DNA from: Mycoplasmopsis columbinasalis
GTDB taxonomy: Bacteria; Bacillota_I; Bacilli_A; Mycoplasmatales; Metamycoplasmataceae
Direction: 5' to 3'
Assembly: GCF_900660705.1 (NCBI RefSeq)
Contig: NZ_LR215043.1
Coordinates: 124,001-188,000 of the forward strand
Length of the DNA stretch: 64,000 nucleotides
A program made the position numbers and the translations under genes. Below the pieces are notes generated by a model. The model saw nothing but the letters and a program-made list of their open reading frames with translations. It did not search any database and was not told the DNA's origin. Below, one piece after another: positions 10,472 to 21,509 of the stretch (the stretch's first letter is position 1; each line of letters opens with the position of its first letter).

Positions 10472-11572
10472 TTATTTATATTTTAATATATTATTGTATT
10501 TATCTTCGTTCAATTCGAGTACAAATCTAGTTAATAAATCACTTGCTGCTAACAAATCATTAACATCGCAAACACCAATTGGCGAACGCAAATAACGTTG
10601 CGGTAATGAGATGGTAATTACACTAGCTCCGCCCTTAGTGTATTGTAAAGCTGATGCGTCTGTGCCACCACCCATTGAAATAAATTTATAGTGTTTAATG
10701 TCGTGTTTGTTGGCAATTGTGCTTAAAAAATTAGCAAGTTTAGGATCCGCCATCATACCGCCATCCATCATTCTAAGCGCTACACCTTGCCCTAGTTTAG
10801 TTGTGCCTGCTGTAATATTGGGGGTGTCATGACTAACTGTTGTATCAAGTGCAATAGCAACGTCAGGCTCAATTAAATCTACCACAGTTTTGGCACCACG
10901 GGTGCCTACTTCTTCTTGTACGGTTCCAACTAAGTATAAGTCAACTGTTAATTCACTTGCAGCTATTGCGTTGGCCAACTCGACTAAAACACACAGACCA
11001 GCGCGGTTGTCCATTGCTTTGCCAGCAATTAGATGTGGTTGATGAGGAAATTTGACCGTTGACCCTGTTAAATAGATATAGTCGCCAATTTGAACACCAA
11101 GATCAAGCGCTTGTTGTTTAGATTCAAAACCAAAGTCAACATAAAGTTCTTTATTAGTTAAAGCCTTAGCTCGCGCTTCTAAACTCAAAACATGAACTGA
11201 AGTGTGACCAAAAACGCCTTCAATCCGTTGACCTGTAGAAGTCACTAAAACTGCTTTAGTGCCAATAACTACAGATGGTCACACACCACCGACTGACTCT
11301 ACTCAAACAAAACCTTGTTCATCAATTGATCGTACTTGATAACCTACTTCATCCATATGTGCTGCAATTAGCACCTTTGGTGCATTCGCGTGGCGGCTTG
11401 GCTTGTGCAAAATAACTGAACCAAAGTTATCGTAACTAACTTCAAATGCATTGGCTGGTAGATTCTTGAGCAGCAATTGTGCTACAGCTTGTTCATTACG
11501 AGAAGGCGCTTCTGTTTCCAAAAATGCCACTAAACGATTTTTAAAATCTTCAATTCGATTTGTAACTGCCAT
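10472..11572 (-). CDS. M42-family metallopeptidase (glutamyl/TET-type aminopeptidase)
   Basis: 366-aa cytoplasmic aminopeptidase of family M42. Metal and catalytic residues are visible: His and Asp in AAHMDEVGY, Asp in GKAMDNRAG, the Glu pair in VQEEVGTRG, and Asp in IALDTT. The last expected ligand, His in the RYxHS motif, is replaced by Arg (RYLRSP), which may change metal occupancy. The TGA codons at 11303 and 11279 read Trp. It starts 2 nt after the M17 peptidase gene, so both are co-transcribed for peptide use. Confidence 0.85.
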
Positions 11573-11574
11573 TA

Positions 11575-12963
11575 TTATTTCAACTTTCTTTGCGCAAACA
11601 GCGCCATAAATTCGAATAGTGTATCCACTAAAGCTCCTTGTGGTTTGCCGGCAATGTCGGCAGTGCCAGCAATATCACAATGAACAAAAGGAACATCACC
11701 TACAAATTCTTTTAGAAACATTGCTGCTTGATTTGCATCTTGACGTACTGTTTTTGACCAGTTTTTAAGGTCTGCAACATCACTTTCTGTGTTACCTTTG
11801 TGGAAATCAGCATGCATTGGCAATCTTCAGATCTTTTCGTGCCCGTCGTGAGCTGCTTTTGCAAAAAGTTCATAAACTTTATCATCAGTAGCATATACAC
11901 CTGTGTAAACTGAACCGAAAATAGAAACCATTGTTCCAGTTAAAGTAGCCACATCAACAACAACTGAAGGATTGAGTTTAGACACAGCATAATGTAAACC
12001 GTCAGCTAACACAAGTCTTCCCTCTGCATCGGTGTCACTTACTTCAACAGTGTGTCCAGACATTGCAGTGTACACATTTTCAGGTAATGAAGCATCCCCA
12101 TCTTGACGATTATCAGTAATCATCATTACAGCTGCCGCATTTTTTTTGATACCAGCTAAAGCTAAAGCTTTCACCGCGTAGGCTGCAATCACGCTACCAG
12201 ACATATCGTATTTCATTCCTTCCATCTGGTAACCTTTAGTATTTACGCCACCTGTGTCAAAAGTAATGCCTTTACCAACAAGCACAACCTTGTCTTGACT
12301 TTCTGGTTTCGGTGTGTATTCAACCACGACCACTCTTGGTTCGAAAGTTGAACCGCGGTTCACTGAAAGCAATAGTCCCATCCCTAATTTTTCGATTTCA
12401 GCTTTGTTAAGAACTGTCACCTTTAGGTCAGGGATATTTTGAAAATCAGTTTCAATGTAAGCTGCTAGCTGTTCTGAATTACAAAAGTTTTCAGGCATAA
12501 TTTGCAAGTTACGTGCACTATTGCGTGCTTCGGCGATAACTTTGTAACGATTAAAAACGTGTTCTCATTCTCTGGTTGGGAAAATTAAACTAATGTCTGG
12601 TTTTGCTTCAGGAGCTTTTTTCTTTTTATTAAAGAGTTGTGCTTCGTGAAAAATTAAGCGAGACACAAAAGCTTTCACTACATCACTCATTGGTAAAGTA
12701 TCCGAAGCAAAAGAAGCAACATCAATTTGGTAAGCACGACCGGCAGTGACTAATTTAGTATCAATTCAGTTAATAAGATCGTCATAGGTTTGAAATTTTT
12801 TGTCCAAAAAAACCACAGCACTGTGACTTTCAAAAAAGTTAGTAATGTGTCCAGGTTTATGACTGGTAATAGTACAAAGTTTAGGTTCTTTTAAGTATTG
12901 GTAATATGCTTTTAAACGTATTTTTTCATCACGTTCAACTAAAAATTCTAATTTGCTTTTCAT
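11575..12963 (-). CDS. pepA: Leucyl aminopeptidase, M17 family
   Basis: 462-aa cytosolic di-zinc aminopeptidase. The catalytic domain carries VGKGITFDTGG (metal Lys/Asp), KYDMSGSV (Asp), and the signature NTDAEGRL variant DTDAEGRLVLAD with the two metal ligands and the catalytic Arg. The N-terminal domain is poorly conserved, as usual. Several TGA codons read Trp (for example 12766 and 11824). It forms an operon with the M42 peptidase downstream. The symbol is by family. Confidence 0.9.
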
Positions 12964-13073
12964 TTTTTCTTTCTACACTTCTGTCAAACAGAAAGTTGTG
13001 TTACGGGTCTATTTCATAGTAATATTGAGAAACATCTAACGAAGTTGCAGTATTTATAATTATAAAGATAAAA

Positions 13074-13907
13074 CTAAAATTTATGCTTGAGAAGCATTGC
13101 AATTTCTTGGTCATAAATTTGCCCTGAATCGGGAATAGGTGTTTCCAAAATAATTGGAATGTTAGCAAAATCTGGGTCGTGCACAAACTTTGCAAGTGTT
13201 GCTAATTTAATTTTACCTTGGTCAATATTTTCGTGTCTATCTTTATGAGAATTTAATTCATTTTTCGAGTCATTTAAGTGAATAACTTTCACATTCTTTA
13301 ATAGGTCATATTTCTTTAAAGTTTTTTTAAATTCTGAATAGTCTTTTAAATTATAGCCAGCATCCCACATATGACATGTGTCTAAACAAACTTGCACACG
13401 TTCATCATCAACTTTAGTTAACAAATATTTAATTTGGTCGAAATTAATTCCAATTTCTGTACCTTTGCCCGACATAGTTTCAATGCAAATAACCACATCT
13501 TTTGTTCGTTCAATTATCATTTTTAAACTAGCAGCCAAAGTATCTAAGGCTTGTTCGGGAGCAAAAGTTGTATAAGCGCCTGGATGCAAAACTAAATATT
13601 TTGCTCCGAATGTATTCATTCTCTCAATTTCTTCAACCAAAAAATCCACTGAATAAGCTTGTTTTAAAGGATTTGCTGGGTTAATAATATAAGGAGCATG
13701 CACTATAACATCAATTGGGGGTGTTTTTGCAGCAAAATTAGCTAAATACTCCTCTGTATTGTAAAGTGTGGGGCTTACTCGCTTATTGTTTTGCGGCGCT
13801 CCTAAAAAGATCATCATTGTGTTTGCGCCATTTTTAAGGCTATATTCTGCTGCACCAACTAAATATTTTGGTTTGGTAAAAGGCACGTGTGAGCCGAGTT
13901 TAATCAT
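13074..13907 (-). CDS. nfo: Endonuclease IV (AP endonuclease)
   Basis: 277-aa zinc-dependent apurinic/apyrimidinic endonuclease for base-excision repair. The TIM-barrel metal motifs are present: LGSHVPF, VHAPY, LHPGAYT, ETMSGKG, CLDTCHMWDAGY, HLNDSKNELNSHKDRHENI and LETP. Length is normal. AAAGGAT lies upstream of ATG 13907. It appears monocistronic. Confidence 0.95.
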   Translation of the reverse strand: MIKLGSHVPFTKPKYLVGAAEYSLKNGANTMMIFLGAPQNNKRVSPTLYNTEEYLANFAAKTPPIDVIVHAPYIINPANPLKQAYSVDFLVEEIERMNTFGAKYLVLHPGAYTTFAPEQALDTLAASLKMIIERTKDVVICIETMSGKGTEIGINFDQIKYLLTKVDDERVQVCLDTCHMWDAGYNLKDYSEFKKTLKKYDLLKNVKVIHLNDSKNELNSHKDRHENIDQGKIKLATLAKFVHDPDFANIPIILETPIPDSGQIYDQEIAMLLKHKF

Positions 13908-13976
13908 AATTATCCTTTACATAGTTTTAAGTTTATAGCTATAACATAGCATTATTTATAAAATGAATTTTAAAAA

Positions 13977-15050
13977 TTAATCTATGCGTTCACTTAATTC
14001 ACTCATTTTTTCATTCACTAATTCAGTGACACGAGCATTAATGAGGTCTTCAATTTGTTTAGATATTTCGTGAGTTTTTAGTTTAAATTCTCGATCCTGA
14101 TCAAGTTTTTGTTCAGCCTTAGTTTTCTTTTTCTTTTTATTTGCTTGAATCACCGTCATTAAAGCACCAGCAAAAATACCTCCAGGTGCAGCAATAATCG
14201 CAATTCCAAGTATAGAAATAATTGGCACAATAATTTTGGCTGCAGCAGAATAAGGAGCAAAATCTCCATAACCAATTGTCGTTAAAGTAATTGATGTGAA
14301 GTAAAGCGAATCCCAATAATCTTGCACGATATTTTGGTGATCATTGTAGAATTCGTCGACAGAAGCATAACCTAATTTTCCATAATTATTTGTTGCAAAA
14401 TTATTTTCTGTATAGTAAATCGTGAGCGCAACTAAAGCCACGAAAATAATGACAAATAAAATTGAATAAAAAATGATGTGTTTTTGATCTTTAAGTAATT
14501 TTGCACTACTTTTAAAAATAGCAAACATATTCAAAAGTAAAAAGAAACGTAAAAAGCGAATTACTTTCAAATTACCTAAAATTTCAATGAATCTAATTTT
14601 AGTCGTTGGACCAAGTCAAAGATTCACAACAACTAATGAAGGTAAGATTGATAAAAAACAAATTCAACAACTTGCTGTTAACAAAAATCTCAAAAAGCTT
14701 TTAAAATACGAACCTTTATATTTCGAGTCGCGCGTAGGAAATGTAATTCACCGAATTACAAAATCTGATAAAAAAACTAAAAAAGTTGTTAATTCGATTG
14801 CAATAGCAATTTTAATTGACGCTGCAGAGCGAATGTCTTGTTTAAGCAATAAAAAGGAAGTAAAAGAAAAAATAATAAAGAATGTAACAAAAACTGCATA
14901 AATATTGCGCGCCATTTTGATGAAAATTGCGTGTTTTTTCTTACGAATATTTAATTCTGAATCAGAAGTAACAATAATACCAATTTCACGTAAAGTTTCT
15001 CAAAAACGTTGTCTATGTTTTCTTTTGCGCGCTTCTTTAACTTCACTCAT
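13977..15050 (-). CDS. Six-TM voltage-gated-like potassium channel
   Basis: 357-aa ion-transport protein. Hydrophobic helices span about residues 47-70, 80-100, 128-150 and 170-180, followed by S5, a pore loop with the K+ selectivity filter TTIGYGD, and S6 ending GIFAGALM. Basic residues spaced in the S4-like segment (RFIEILGNLKVIRFLRFF) are fewer than in strongly voltage-gated channels. The C-terminal tail is highly charged and probably coiled-coil (EQKLDQDREF...). TGA codons in the N-terminal half read Trp; the true start is ATG 15050 with GGAGG upstream. A long antisense frame at 14587-14901 is a shadow. Confidence 0.88.
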
Positions 15051-15153
15051 ATAACCTCCTTTTTACAAATAAACCTATGCCATAGTAATAAATTTGAAGT
15101 TAATAATAAATAAAAAAGCGCCAGAAGACACTTTAATAAAAGTTGAAAAACAT

Positions 15154-15924
15154 TTATTTATTAAGTGTTTCCCAATTTGTTTGTAATCATTCCGCAGCTT
15201 TTTGTGCTGTAAATTCAGAATTAGCCTGTTCAACTTGTTGAAAAATAGCTGCCATTATCATATAAATGTTTTCATCAGCTTCTTTGTCATTCAAAATCAA
15301 TGAATTTCAGAAGTAAATACTTCATAAAGATTTTTTCACATACACAGATAATTGATTACATTTAGCAAAATTCTTAACCTTGCTGCTCGAAATTTCATAA
15401 AGATTTTTAATATTTGAAACGGTCGAATTACTTACTGATAAAGGATCTTTTAATTTGATTTCTAGAACTTCAATTTTTTCGTTTAAGCTTGTGTTTAGGC
15501 GTTCAAAGTCAAATGTATTCTCTATTTTAAGAGTATCTATTCTGCGCTTTTGTTTTAAGAAAACTCAAAGTCCAGCCAAAGGTATAACCACAATTGCAAT
15601 TGCTGAAATTACTAGATAACTAAGTCAATTATCTTGTTTAATCGCATAACCAATTCATACTCCTCCAACAATTACTACTGCGATTAGTAAGGTCGATACA
15701 AAGAATCATAAGTTAACTTTTTTAGCATGAGTGATTGCAAATTTTGGCAATTTTGAATACTTTTTGAAAACATGAAACATTTTTTCAATTGCACCCATGT
15801 AGATGAAAAAAATAAGAATTGCAACAAGTAATGGAAACAATGAATAAATATTATTAGTACTAATGAGCGATGAAGTTGAATCTGTCTGTGTTGTCGTTGT
15901 GGTAGTATTGAACATTACTTTCAT
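15154..15924 (-). CDS. Membrane protein of unknown function
   Basis: 256-aa protein. The Thr/Ser-rich N-terminus (TTTTTTQTDSTSS) is followed by three hydrophobic helices (about residues 30-50, 72-95 and 102-120) and a soluble, mostly helical C-terminus with charged stretches. ATG 15924 is favoured by GGAAGGAG 7 nt upstream, with GTG 15930 an alternative. TGA codons read Trp at 15706, 15661 and elsewhere. I do not recognise the family. Confidence 0.7.
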
Positions 15925-15960
15925 TATCACGCTCCTTCCTGGAAATAAAAATAAAGATAA

Positions 15961-17016
15961 TTATACATTGTTAATTATGTTGTAGATTTCATCAAAAGCT
16001 TCGCAAACTAACTTTGCAAATTCATATTTGTTAAGGACAATATCAAATTTTTGGTTTAAAGCTAATTTTTCCACAATTAAAGTGTTTGTCAGAGCAACTA
16101 CTTGTTCAGCTTGCGCATTAGTGAGTTGATTACCGTTTAGTTCTAAAAAACCAATTTCTTTGCCTTCATTAAAAAGTGGAAAACGCAAAATTTTATTTTT
16201 CGCAAAATTTAACTGGTTTTTGTGCACACCATAGTAATGTTTTTTGTAGTTGTCACGGAGTAATGCAGTAATTTTAACTTTGTCAAAGGTTGGTTGTGAA
16301 TTGTACAATTTTACTCACTCATGGTTTACGTCATCATACGACGTTTCTTCTTCATCTAAAACATCTAAAGCGGCAGTAGGCAACATTGTCGTGTGAGCAA
16401 TGTGATGCATTTGAAAAGTTGCTTCGCATTTTTGATTTTTATTTTCGTGTTTGATGTGAAAATTGTTTTCGACGTTGCGAAAATCCTTTGTGCGTAGTAA
16501 AGTAAAAGGCAAATAATCCAAATCTTGTTGTGCCACTTTAAAGTTATTGAAAACATAAATGTGATTTCAAGCACTTAAATTTAAGTTAAATTCACAGTAT
16601 TGTTGGTTAAAAGTTGCGTTAGCAATAGTGTGAACTTTGGTCGCAAAATTTTCTATGTTGTTAGTAAAAAGAATTTCCTTATTGATTCTCTTAAGAAACT
16701 GTGTTACTAATCACTTGAGCTCATCAATAGTAAAGTCGGGATAAGAATTTAAGTCCAAAATGATTTTGCCGCGTTTGACATAGTTAGTTTCTTTAATAAA
16801 TTGGTTTAAAAAACTAGCTAAAAAGTTTTCGTTGGCGGCTCAATCATAGCGTTGTCAGTAAATTGACAAGTTTGAGTTGAGAAAAATAATTTCAAACGAA
16901 ATAAGGTCTTTAGCTTTGGCCGGGAGTTGGTTGATTTCCACAACCGTATCATTGTTAGCTTTTGTCTGTGGCTTGACGTGAGGTTGAGCGATCTTAACAT
17001 AAAAATTTCGTTGCAT
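15961..17016 (-). CDS. Hypothetical protein
   Basis: 351-aa soluble protein with no signal peptide or membrane segment. The frame runs from ATG 17016 (GTGGAG upstream) through several TGA-Trp codons to TAA 15961. The composition is rich in Asn, Phe and Leu. No motif is recognised. It lies 37 nt upstream of the membrane-protein gene on the same strand, so the two are probably co-transcribed. Confidence 0.7.
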
Positions 17017-17374
17017 TTTACTCCACTAATGTTTTAGATTCTAAATATTTATATATTATTAAGGAGAAACCTTAAATTTGTGTGAAAAAGTGGAAAAAAA
17101 GCTGAAAAAGCTCTTTTAGCTTGCAAATTCGGTAAAACTAAACAAAAAAACAACAAGTCTAGTTTGACTTGTTGTTACAAAGTTAAAAAGTAAAGTTTAA
17201 AAGTTTAAGAATAATGGTTAAAACACTAAAGTTTTAACAATTTTTAAAGTTAATTTAATTCAAATTGAAACCACAAAGTTAGGGCTTACTAACAAGTAAT
17301 TTCTGTTTTGGTTAATTTGGAATTTAGAATAAGTTTAATAAGTTATTTACTAACAATTGTTCTAGTTGGGTTGA
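17017..17374. other. Intergenic region downstream of tuf
   Basis: 358 nt, AT-rich. It contains the tuf terminator (17149-17176), a second weaker hairpin at 17098-17121 and the promoter region of the leftward hypothetical gene. No ORF was seen. Confidence 0.6.
17149..17176 (-). terminator. Terminator of tuf
   Basis: 11-bp perfect stem AACAACAAGTC / GACTTGTTGTT with a 6-nt loop. On the minus strand it is followed by a T-run. Confidence 0.85.
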
Positions 17375-18559
17375 CTATTTAACAATCTTAGTTACGTTAC
17401 CGTAACCTACGGTGTGACCACCTTCACGAATTGAGAATTTAGTTCCTTCTTCAACCGCGATTGGGGCAATAAGTTTCACTGTAAGGTCAACGTTTTCACC
17501 TGGCATAACCATTTCACGACCAGCTTCAAATTCAATTCCACCGGTTACGTCAGTAGTACGGAAGTAGAATTGAGGTTTGTAGTTCTTAAAGAATGGAGTG
17601 TGACGTCCACCTTCTTCTTTGGTAAGAACATAAACTGCAGCTTGGAATTCGGTGTGAGGAATAATTGAGCCTGGTTTTGCAAGTACTTGACCGCGTTCAA
17701 CACCTGTCTTTTCAATTCCACGAAGTAAAAGACCTGCGTTGTCACCAGCTTGCACTTCTTTAAGGTTCTTACGGAACATTTCCATACCTGTAACAACAGT
17801 TTTCTTAGTAGGTTTAAGTCCAACGATTTCAACTTCTTCGTTAAGAAGTAATCTACCACGTTCAACACGACCTGTTGCCACAGTACCACGACCTGTAATG
17901 GTGAAAACGTCTTCCACAGCCATTAAGAATGGTTTGTCGAATTCTTTCACTGGTGTTTCAATTCAGCCGTCTACTGCGTTCATAAGGTCTAAGATAGGTT
18001 GTTCTTCCTTACCATCGAGTGCAGCTTTAGCTGAACCACGAATAATAGGTGTGTTGTCACCGTCGTAACCGTATTTGCTAAGCAAGTCACGAATTTCCAT
18101 TTCAACTAATTCAAGCATTTCCTCGTCGTCTTTGCTAAGCATATCTACTTTGTTCAAGAACACAACCATACGTGGCACACCAACTTGTTTTGAAAGTAAA
18201 ATGTGTTCACGAGTTTGTGGCATTGGACCATCAGTAGCAGCAACAACTAAGATTGCACCATCCATTTGTGCCGCACCAGTAATCATGTTCTTAATGTAGT
18301 CGGCGTGGCCAGGACAGTCCACGTGTGCGTAGTGACGAGCTTCTGTTTCGTATTCGATGTGTGAAGTATTAATGGTAATACCACGTTCTTTTTCTTCAGG
18401 AGCGTTGTCGATTGACGCGTAATCACGAGCCTCAGCTAAACCTTTCTTTGACAAAATAGTTGCAATTGCAGCTGTTAAAGTGGTTTTACCGTGGTCAACG
18501 TGACCAATGGTACCAATGTTTACGTGTTCTTTACTACGATTAAAATCTAATTTAGCCAT
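17375..18559 (-). CDS. tuf: Elongation factor Tu
   Basis: 394-aa GTPase that delivers aminoacyl-tRNA to the ribosome. G-motifs are intact: GHVDHGKT (G1), RGITINT (G2), DCPGH (G3), NKVD (G4) and GSAKA (G5). Domains II and III are complete to the C-terminal NVTKIVK. The single TGA (17963) reads Trp. AAGGAG lies upstream of ATG 18559. It is monocistronic: it has its own terminator and is not in an str operon here. Confidence 0.98.
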
Positions 18560-19056
18560 TTTTCTCCTTATATGTTAATTAAATTTGTTTTAGCGCTAAA
18601 ACCAACCATAGTGTAGCCTTTCAACTACATCCTGTCCATTTTGATGTAACTAACGCGAGATTTATTCTTACATATATTATATATTAATAGTACTAGAGTA
18701 TGTTTTGTCACCTAGGAATCAACTTTGGCACATAACTAAAACAATACTAGTTACAAATTTTATATGAAAAGTTAAATTTTAAATACAATATTTAGTAAGA
18801 CACATCGTTTTGTGTTTAGCGCTATGAAATAGCTAGATTCAACAACTAGTTAAGTGGAAAAATTAAGCGGAAAGAAATGGCAAGTTGAATTTTGTTACGC
18901 GCTGCTAAAGTAGCAAGTGCTAAAACTAAGGTTTGCGCATTGGCGTCTAAGCTGTAATTAAGCTGTAATTTTGATGTTTAACTACCTTAACATCTTAAAG
19001 TTAGAAATTTATACTTAATATATAATATGTAACAAATTACCACGCAGAGGAGAAAT
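18560..19056. other. Divergent promoter region of tuf and the cdaM cluster
   Basis: 497 nt without a convincing gene. On the minus strand a -10 TATAAT (18676-18681) lies about 115 nt upstream of tuf, so tuf mRNA has a leader of about 105 nt. On the plus strand a -10 TATAAT (19021-19026) serves the 19057 gene. A short direct repeat (AGCTGTAATT, about 18950-18970) is also present. Confidence 0.55.
18676..18681 (-). promoter_or_regulatory. tuf: Probable -10 box of the tuf promoter
   Basis: TATAAT on the minus strand inside an AT-rich stretch. No good -35 is visible, which is common in mycoplasmas. Position relative to tuf is inferred. Confidence 0.45.
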
Positions 19057-19365
19057 ATGTCAACAATTGATCGCGACCCTATTGTTAGTGAAGAAAGAAT
19101 TGCAAAGAGACGCAAATTATTGGAACATTTACACGCAGAAAATTTAGCTGAATTAGCTAACCCCGCTTTAATTCGTGATGAAATTGAGCCTGAAGTAATT
19201 ATTGGCGAATGTCAAGAACCAAATTGTTTGTTACAAAATAAAACTATCGACGCGAAGGAAGCAAAAACCAAAAAATGAATGAAATTGTTTTATATTGGCG
19301 TCACGATTTTGGCGATTGTTGCCTTATCACTAGTTGCTGTGTTTGTTGGTAACTTAGGAAAATAA
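19057..19365 (+). CDS. Small C-terminally anchored membrane protein
   Basis: 102-aa protein. It has an acidic/charged N-terminal cytoplasmic part with a Cys pair (ECQEPNC), then one C-terminal transmembrane helix (about residues 76-98) after a basic KTKKWMKL segment. The TGA at 19276 reads Trp, extending the frame into the membrane helix. It overlaps the cdaM start by one base (TAATG), so it is translationally coupled to the c-di-AMP synthase. Function is unknown; a regulator or anchor of CdaM is possible. Confidence 0.75.
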
Positions 19366-19952
19366 TGACTGAGACAAAAACAATTATTGTGTTACTAGCA
19401 ATTTTGCTCACCATTGTCATTGTTGCGTTAGTAACGACACTTGCCTTCAAACTCAAAAGTTTTATTAATGCGCGAATTAAGCGCGATAAGTTTAGTCAAC
19501 TAGGTAAAAGTAGTCAAATTCGGCTAATCAACCAACTCCGGGAAGCAGTTGAAGAACTCTCAAAAAACAAAGTTGGCGCTTTAATTACCATTGAAAATAA
19601 TGACAACTTAGATCACTTGCGCACCGACGGTGTGATTCTCAATGCCAACATTAGTTCTTCGCTCTTGATTTCAATTTTCAACAAATACAGTCCTTTGCAT
19701 GATGGCGCTGTAATTATTCGTGACAACAAAATTTACTATGCATCCACGTTTTACAAAATAACTAAAAAATCAATGGATAACCAATATGGAGCTCGGCACC
19801 GTGCCGCCATGGGAATTAGTGAGTTATGTGATGCTACGACTGTGATTGTGAGTGAAGAAACAGGTGATGTTAAATTTGTTAAAAACGGTACTTTTTACAA
19901 TGTCAGACCTGAAAAATTCCAAGAACAACTGGTGAAATACCTAAAAGGTTAA
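19365..19952 (+). CDS. cdaM: Diadenylate cyclase (CdaM-type)
   Basis: 195-aa enzyme that makes c-di-AMP from two ATP. A single N-terminal transmembrane helix (about residues 7-30) is followed by a short coiled linker and a DAC domain with the catalytic DGA motif (LHDGAVII) and the RHR motif (GARHRAAMG). The single-helix layout is that of mycoplasma CdaM rather than CdaA (three helices) or DisA. The neighbouring mgtE suggests a link to ion homeostasis, a known c-di-AMP role. Confidence 0.92.
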   Translation: MTETKTIIVLLAILLTIVIVALVTTLAFKLKSFINARIKRDKFSQLGKSSQIRLINQLREAVEELSKNKVGALITIENNDNLDHLRTDGVILNANISSSLLISIFNKYSPLHDGAVIIRDNKIYYASTFYKITKKSMDNQYGARHRAAMGISELCDATTVIVSEETGDVKFVKNGTFYNVRPEKFQEQLVKYLKG

Positions 19953-20007
19953 GCTTTGCTTTATGCCGTTATTCAATTTTTTTACTAATTTTTACAAAGG
20001 ATTCAAA

Positions 20008-21414
20008 ATGAACGACCAAACTGAAAGTCAGCTTTTAGAACGTATTACTACTTGTGTCGAACAACGTAGTGTGCAAGGTGCGCGGGAATTAATTGACGAA
20101 ACACCAAACGCTGTGATTGCCGAAGTAATGAATGAACTCAATTTAGAACAGCAACTTACTTTTTTGCGTTTACTCAAAACCGCTGACGCTGCTGAACTTT
20201 TTTCTTACCTTGATGATGAAGTGCAAAAAAATCTTGCGCAAAGTTTTAGCGAAGACTGAGGCATGAAATTATTGCAAAGCTTACAAAGTGATGAATTAGC
20301 TGATATTCTTGACGAATTACCAGCCAACGTCACAAGCAAAATTTTAGCTTATACACCACTTGATCGTCGCCAAGAACTTAATAAGTTATTGCAATATGGT
20401 GACGACCAAGTTGGTAGCATTATGAGCATTGATATTTCCAGTGTCTTTGAACAATACACCTGTGAACAAGCCTTAAACAAAATTAGACGGGACTACCAAA
20501 AGAAAGGTGCCGAACTTGTACACTACTATTATGTAGTTGATAGTTCAGCTAAATTGCTTGGTGTGCTCACCTTGGAAGAAATTTTATTTGCTGATCCAAA
20601 CGCCAAAATCGCAGACATCTATTCGCCAGTAACTTCGGTAACTGCTTACGATAAAAAAGAGGATGCGGCCAAAATTTTTAGTGACCACGATATGAGTGTG
20701 TTACCAGTAACTAACAAAGAAAAGCGTCTCATTGGAATGATCACGAGTGATGATGTAATTGATGTAATTAACGAAGAAACCACTCACAATTTACATCACT
20801 TAGCTGGTATTACTAAAAATAAGTATGAAAGTGAATATCTCAAAACACCATGGTATCGCTTAACCAAAACTAGATTGCTATGAACTTTTGTTTCGTTGCT
20901 ATTTGCCAGTTTGATTCACATTTTACTTGTTGTCTTGTCAAACAAACTTACGGGCGGATTAAGTTTACAGAGTTTATTTATTCTTGGCCTTGTTCCAACA
21001 ACTATAATTCTAGCCACATTATTTGGCTTACAAACTAATAGTCAGGTTTCGCGGGCATTGAGTTTAGAAGAAGTCGATGTCCACACAGATTTTAAAAAAG
21101 TCATTGGTAAGGAAGTTTTGGTTGGTTTATTACTTGGTGTCTTTGTTTTCGTACTAAACTTTAGTTTCTTAGCTAGTTTACACGCTGCCTTTGGTAACTT
21201 CCAAATTTTCTTAACACAAACGATTCTTGCTTTGGCTGCACTTAGTGCACTAATTTTATTTGTAAGCGCGATCTTTGCTACTCTCTTAGGCGCCTTGATT
21301 CCTTTGGTTTTAGCAAAGAAAAACAAAGATCCTAACGCATGACCAGTTGTGCTAATTACTAACATTGTGAACTTGCTAATGACAGCACCAATGTTTTTTG
21401 TGTTACTTATTTAA
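20008..21414 (+). CDS. mgtE: Magnesium transporter MgtE
   Basis: 468-aa Mg2+ channel/transporter. Order of parts: MgtE N domain (helical superfamily, residues 1 to about 125), two CBS domains (about 130-255), a connecting plug helix, then five transmembrane helices from about residue 290 with the pore-region P-x(3-4)-LVPTT and NIVNLLMTAP. TGA codons at 20257, 20881 and 21340 read Trp. ATG 20008 is chosen because AAAGGA lies upstream. It lies 55 nt after cdaM. Confidence 0.93.
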
Positions 21415-21426
21415 AACCAAATCTGG

Positions 21427-21458
21427 AGCAGAAATGTGTATGCATTTCTGCTTTTTTA
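21427..21458 (+). terminator. Terminator of the cdaM-mgtE cluster
   Basis: AGCAGAAATG / CATTTCTGCT stem followed by T6. Confidence 0.85.
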
Positions 21459-21509
21459 TTCTTAATTACATTTAATAATTTCAAATTTAAATTAAAGTAA
21501 AATTGATAT

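Noticed and set aside
14587-14901. Plus-strand ORF of 104 aa
   Set aside because: It lies entirely antisense to the potassium channel gene, whose frame is continuous once TGA is read as Trp.
5228-17016. Many long frames that seem to end at TGA
   Set aside because: TGA is Trp here; apparent stops are internal tryptophans in conserved positions (for example EF-Tu, LDH, M17 peptidase).
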